Under the pieces are notes generated by a model. That model searched no databases. It was given only the letters and a program-made list of their open reading frames with translations, and was not told the DNA's origin. From Strobilurus pachycystidiatus (taxonomy: Eukaryota; Basidiomycota; Agaricomycetes; Agaricales; Physalacriaceae), in assembly GCA_019915135.1 (NCBI GenBank), contig JAHLMK010000006.1:310001-374000 (forward strand): a stretch of DNA of 64,000 nucleotides, read 5' to 3'. This document shows positions 61,223 through 64,000 of this stretch, in pieces. Both the position numbers and the translations under genes were made by a program. Numbering within the stretch: position 1 is the stretch's first letter; each line of letters starts with the position of its first letter.

Positions 61223-62351
61223 TAAGGCTCTGTGAAGAATGAGGTTTTTCCTCACATGTGAATATTCACACTGTTATTAACACGTTAATAACATGTTATT
61301 AGCATGAGGCCTAAAATGGCCATGTTAGAATATGTGAAGAATACTTTCAAGTGTGCATGAGGCAGAGTCAGATCTGTGACCTGTTCAAGACAGGAATCAA
61401 TGTACTCCGACCCACCTCTGACCCAAAACTTGGTGATGAGGTGATGACTGGTTTCTAGCACGATAACTTTGCTTCACATCTGTGCCAAATCCACGGCATC
61501 TCGCGGCATTTTCCGACCAATGAACGAGACCACCGAACGAAGTCGGCACTGTCAAGCTACAGGTCAATCTCAGCCAGCTGTGATAGTAAGGCTTACCTAG
61601 GCTCGTGACCATCCGGCTTTGTCAGCGAGCAAGTAACTTCCAAAGCCGGCTGGGACCCCATGGCAGCGATTTGGCTGAGCCTGCCAAATATGAGGCATCG
61701 ACTTAGAAAAATTTTGGTCAACTTCAGAAAAAAAGTGCAAAATCACCTACATGAAAATGAATCCCCGAGTCCTGAATCGTCGAGATCTGGTATCAGTTTT
61801 GAGGGTATTTTTTGACTTGTAAGTAATTGTTACCTGGCCTTGACCGAGTCAAGCTTCCGAATCGAGCACCCATGTCAAGCACGGAGGACTTCGACAAATT
61901 TATAGCTCAAAATTTTGACCCTCGAACTAATTACAGATCTCGACGTTTCAGAGCACTGGGATTCGTTTTCTTATAGGTAATTTTGCACTTTTTTTTGAGG
62001 CCAACAAAAATTTTGTCGAAGTCCCTGCCTCAAATTTGGCAGGCTCCGCCAAATCGCTGCCATGCGGGCCCAGTCGGCTCAGGATGTTACCACCGCCCCC
62101 AACCAAACAAACCAAACAATCGGTATTCGGTCCGGTCGGTAACATACTGAGCCGACTGGTATTACGAGTCTAAGGCTTACCCATAACCACTTGTGGTCTC
62201 ACTGACGTTCTCAAAGGAATGCGGCCTCAGAAAAACAAAATTTTAAGAGTGATTACATAATGTGAAAAATGTGTTATTAACTACGTGAATAAGTGGGTTT
62301 CGAGGCGGTATATATTCACACCATGTTATTAACAAGTCAATTAATTCCTCA
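61223..62351. mobile_element. Non-autonomous TIR element with internal inverted repeat
   Basis: The 8-bp duplication CAGCGCCA is at 61215-61222 and 62352-62359. Termini are TAAGG and, inverted, TGAGG, a weak hAT-like match. GTTATTAAC motifs lie near both ends. A long inverted repeat inside (about 61,590-61,790 and 61,930-62,180) shares GGCAGCGATTTGGC, AAATTTTNGTC and AAAAAAGTGCAAAAT and could be a second, nested foldback element. No coding capacity. Confidence 0.65.
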
Positions 62352-62359
62352 CAGCGCCA

Positions 62360-63160
62360 AGATGATACCCACGACACCCGACGATCGACGTCCCAGTAGA
62401 TTGCATGAGCGCTACTATAAAATATGATGAGCATCCATTTGTTGGAATAGCGAATCAATCAAAAAGCTATCCTATAAACGAACGTCCCGCGCCCGAACGT
62501 TGGACGTTGAACTCAGTTCAGTGATCGAACACGCACAAAGCCAAATTTGGACGACCGCCCTTGTTCCCGCTCTTCCACATCGATGCAACACAAATTCATC
62601 CTACCGACGGCGGCTTTGGTAGCAGTCGCGCCTCCCGCACAACGCGTCCCCAGGCAGACATAATGTCTGTTCTTCCGGTTCTCGTTTTCGTACACCCTGC
62701 ACGGAGAGCAAAAGGATGATCACTGTGAGGCAGGCGCCCACATCTTGCTCGATGCGAGTCAGTGCGTCGGCATCCACCTCTACTTTATCACGGCTAACGA
62801 ACAGGACAACAGCTGAACACGACAAGTCTATTGCGGGGGCGCTCAGGAAGGCCTCAAGTCTACAGTCGCCTCACGGAGGCAGAAACATCGTACTTTACTG
62901 GCTTTCTGAAGGACGAGGAGGAGTTCTCCCACCAAGCGTATGGCACCCGAAACATGTCTTGCGATGCCACCCGCGTACCCGCGAAACAATGGAGGGAAGC
63001 CACTGTTCGTAAGGGACTGAGAGGGACTGGGAGCGTCAGGAGTCCGGGGAGTCAAACCTTTCTTGCTCCTGCTCTTGTCTGCTGCTGGTATGTACGTCGA
63101 AGAGAATCTTGCTCTGCGGTTTCTCGGCTTGACTGACAAGTCTTCTGTAGTTGCTCTTCC
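62360..63160. other. Unassigned region upstream of the glycosyltransferase relic
   Basis: A plus-strand frame (about 62,855-63,010) reads EAETSYFTGFLKDEEEFSHQ and then AYGTRNMSCDATRVPAKQW. It looks like real protein sequence but has no start, partner exon or family I can name. It may be part of the following gene or of another relic. Confidence 0.35.
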
Positions 63161-64000
63161 TTGGCGCTATCCCTCGCATCGAATTTCCCCAATATCGACG
63201 GGATGTCGCATTTTTGCGTCGTCGGGCAATTCTTTTTCTTACGTCCAGTCCCCTTCTCCCCTCGAAAAGCCCAGAGTCATGTCTCATCATCCGATCTCAT
63301 CACCTCGATGGCTCCCATGCCGACACGCTCACTATACACCCCCTACTCGGCTGGCGCAGAGGATCCCCGGACCAACATGCAATATGTAACACATTCAACA
63401 ATGGACCAGCCTTCCTCGATTGCTCTGCCACAGACTTCGGTTCTCCACCACGCGCCAGGCTGGAGACTGGAGTATGCTCAAGAATGTGTACATGGCTAAC
63501 GGGACGTTATTCGTTGTCACTGGCCATTCAACGAATTGGTTTCCAGAGCTGATGATGATGACTGACCAGTACGCCTTTGCTTCGACACAACAGGGGGAGG
63601 CGGGGAGTGGTCGTGTTCATCCAGTCGATGAAAATAATGTATGTCATCCTGTCATCTTTATTTTTCTCTTATTGACATTCACCAGGTACTCGTCAACGAG
63701 CCCGCCCAGCTCCTGGACCCCTACTACCAGTTCGCTGCCGAACAATTCTTTGACCTTCAAGGATTTCAACACGGCGCCTTTTTTCACGCGCTCCGCGTCA
63801 ACTCATCCAATCACCCCACTCCTCCGCCTCTCACGCGTGTCATCTTCGCTCGCGTTCCCGTACAATGGTACATGGTTGACGTGATCCTGCCACGGTTTTG
63901 CCGCCTACTTTCTGCATGCTGTGTTTCCCGGAATCGCCATAGAGAGTGCCGACGACTGGCATGACCGGGACGTGGGTCGCTGGACCATGTGTGGCACTTC
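63161..64000 (+). pseudogene. GT61-type glycosyltransferase, decayed and cut by the window edge
   Basis: Segments in order: TSVLHHAPGWRL (about 63,430), then one frame over LKNVYMANGTLFVVTGHS, an intron at 63639-63685 (GTATGT...TTCACCAG), LLDPYYQFAAEQFFDLQGFQ, HPTPPPLTRVIFARVP, and in another frame YFLHAVFPGIAIESADDWHD. These match by memory the basidiomycete GT61 (DUF563-type) proteins, which transfer xylose or GlcNAc-like sugars in the secretory pathway. Two frame changes and a TGA near 63,880 point to a pseudogene, unless small introns were missed. Confidence 0.6.

Noticed and set aside
62513..62825. Short minus-strand frames with a hydrophobic stretch
   Set aside because: No family and no splice partners; too weak to list as a gene.

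Overview
The window looks like nuclear DNA of a mushroom-forming basidiomycete (Agaricomycetes). Its genes have short spliceosomal introns (mostly 43-64 nt). The host genes are lineage-type families: tandem F-box/LRR-like genes, a GT61-type glycosyltransferase relic and an NRPS-like reductase relic. The middle is packed with LTR retrotransposons, hAT-like MITEs and a KDZ transposon of the fungal CxC type. All splice models are read by eye from GT/AG sites and frame continuity. No function was confirmed by a search.

Left host region (1-15,088): four minus-strand F-box genes in two tandem pairs (one cut by the window edge, one frameshifted), a secreted Ser/Thr/Pro-rich protein gene with a duplicated exon-intron unit, a decayed NRPS-like thioester-reductase fragment, a plus-strand F-box gene, a six-exon short-chain dehydrogenase, and the detached last codons of another F-box gene. 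Right host region (57,025-64,000): the rest of that F-box gene, its intact tandem paralogue, two MITEs and a decayed GT61-type gene.

Between them lies one nested transposon block of about 42 kb (15,097-57,024). An 8-bp duplication (ACTACTTT) and matching termini show that a hAT-like element landed in the last codons of the F-box gene at 57-58 kb. Into that element went a Ty3/Gypsy chromovirus (15,359-49,282, 5-bp TSD ATACA, LTRs identical by eye) and a Ty1/Copia element (50,962-56,921, TSD GGACT). The Ty3 element was itself hit four times: by a 4.5-kb non-autonomous LTR element carrying an antisense intron-containing gene (15,980-20,434), by a 15.1-kb KDZ transposon with seven cargo genes (28,465-43,554), and by two inverted 1,156-bp hAT MITEs (43,931 and 47,326). 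The KDZ transposon holds two further MITEs at 33,430 and 36,090. Removing each insert with one copy of its target duplication restores an open frame wherever the insert sits in a coding region.

The most unusual content is of two kinds. The Ty3 element has Gag-Pro and Pol separated by one in-frame UGA, plus a third long ORF (1,133 codons after removal of inserts) between pol and the 3' LTR that I do not recognise. The KDZ element carries a 1,149-aa transposase, an 887-aa protein, two genes with RNase H1 N-terminal (viroplasmin-like) domains, a basic coiled-coil protein and a cluster of three small proteins. No TET/JBP oxygenase was seen in it.
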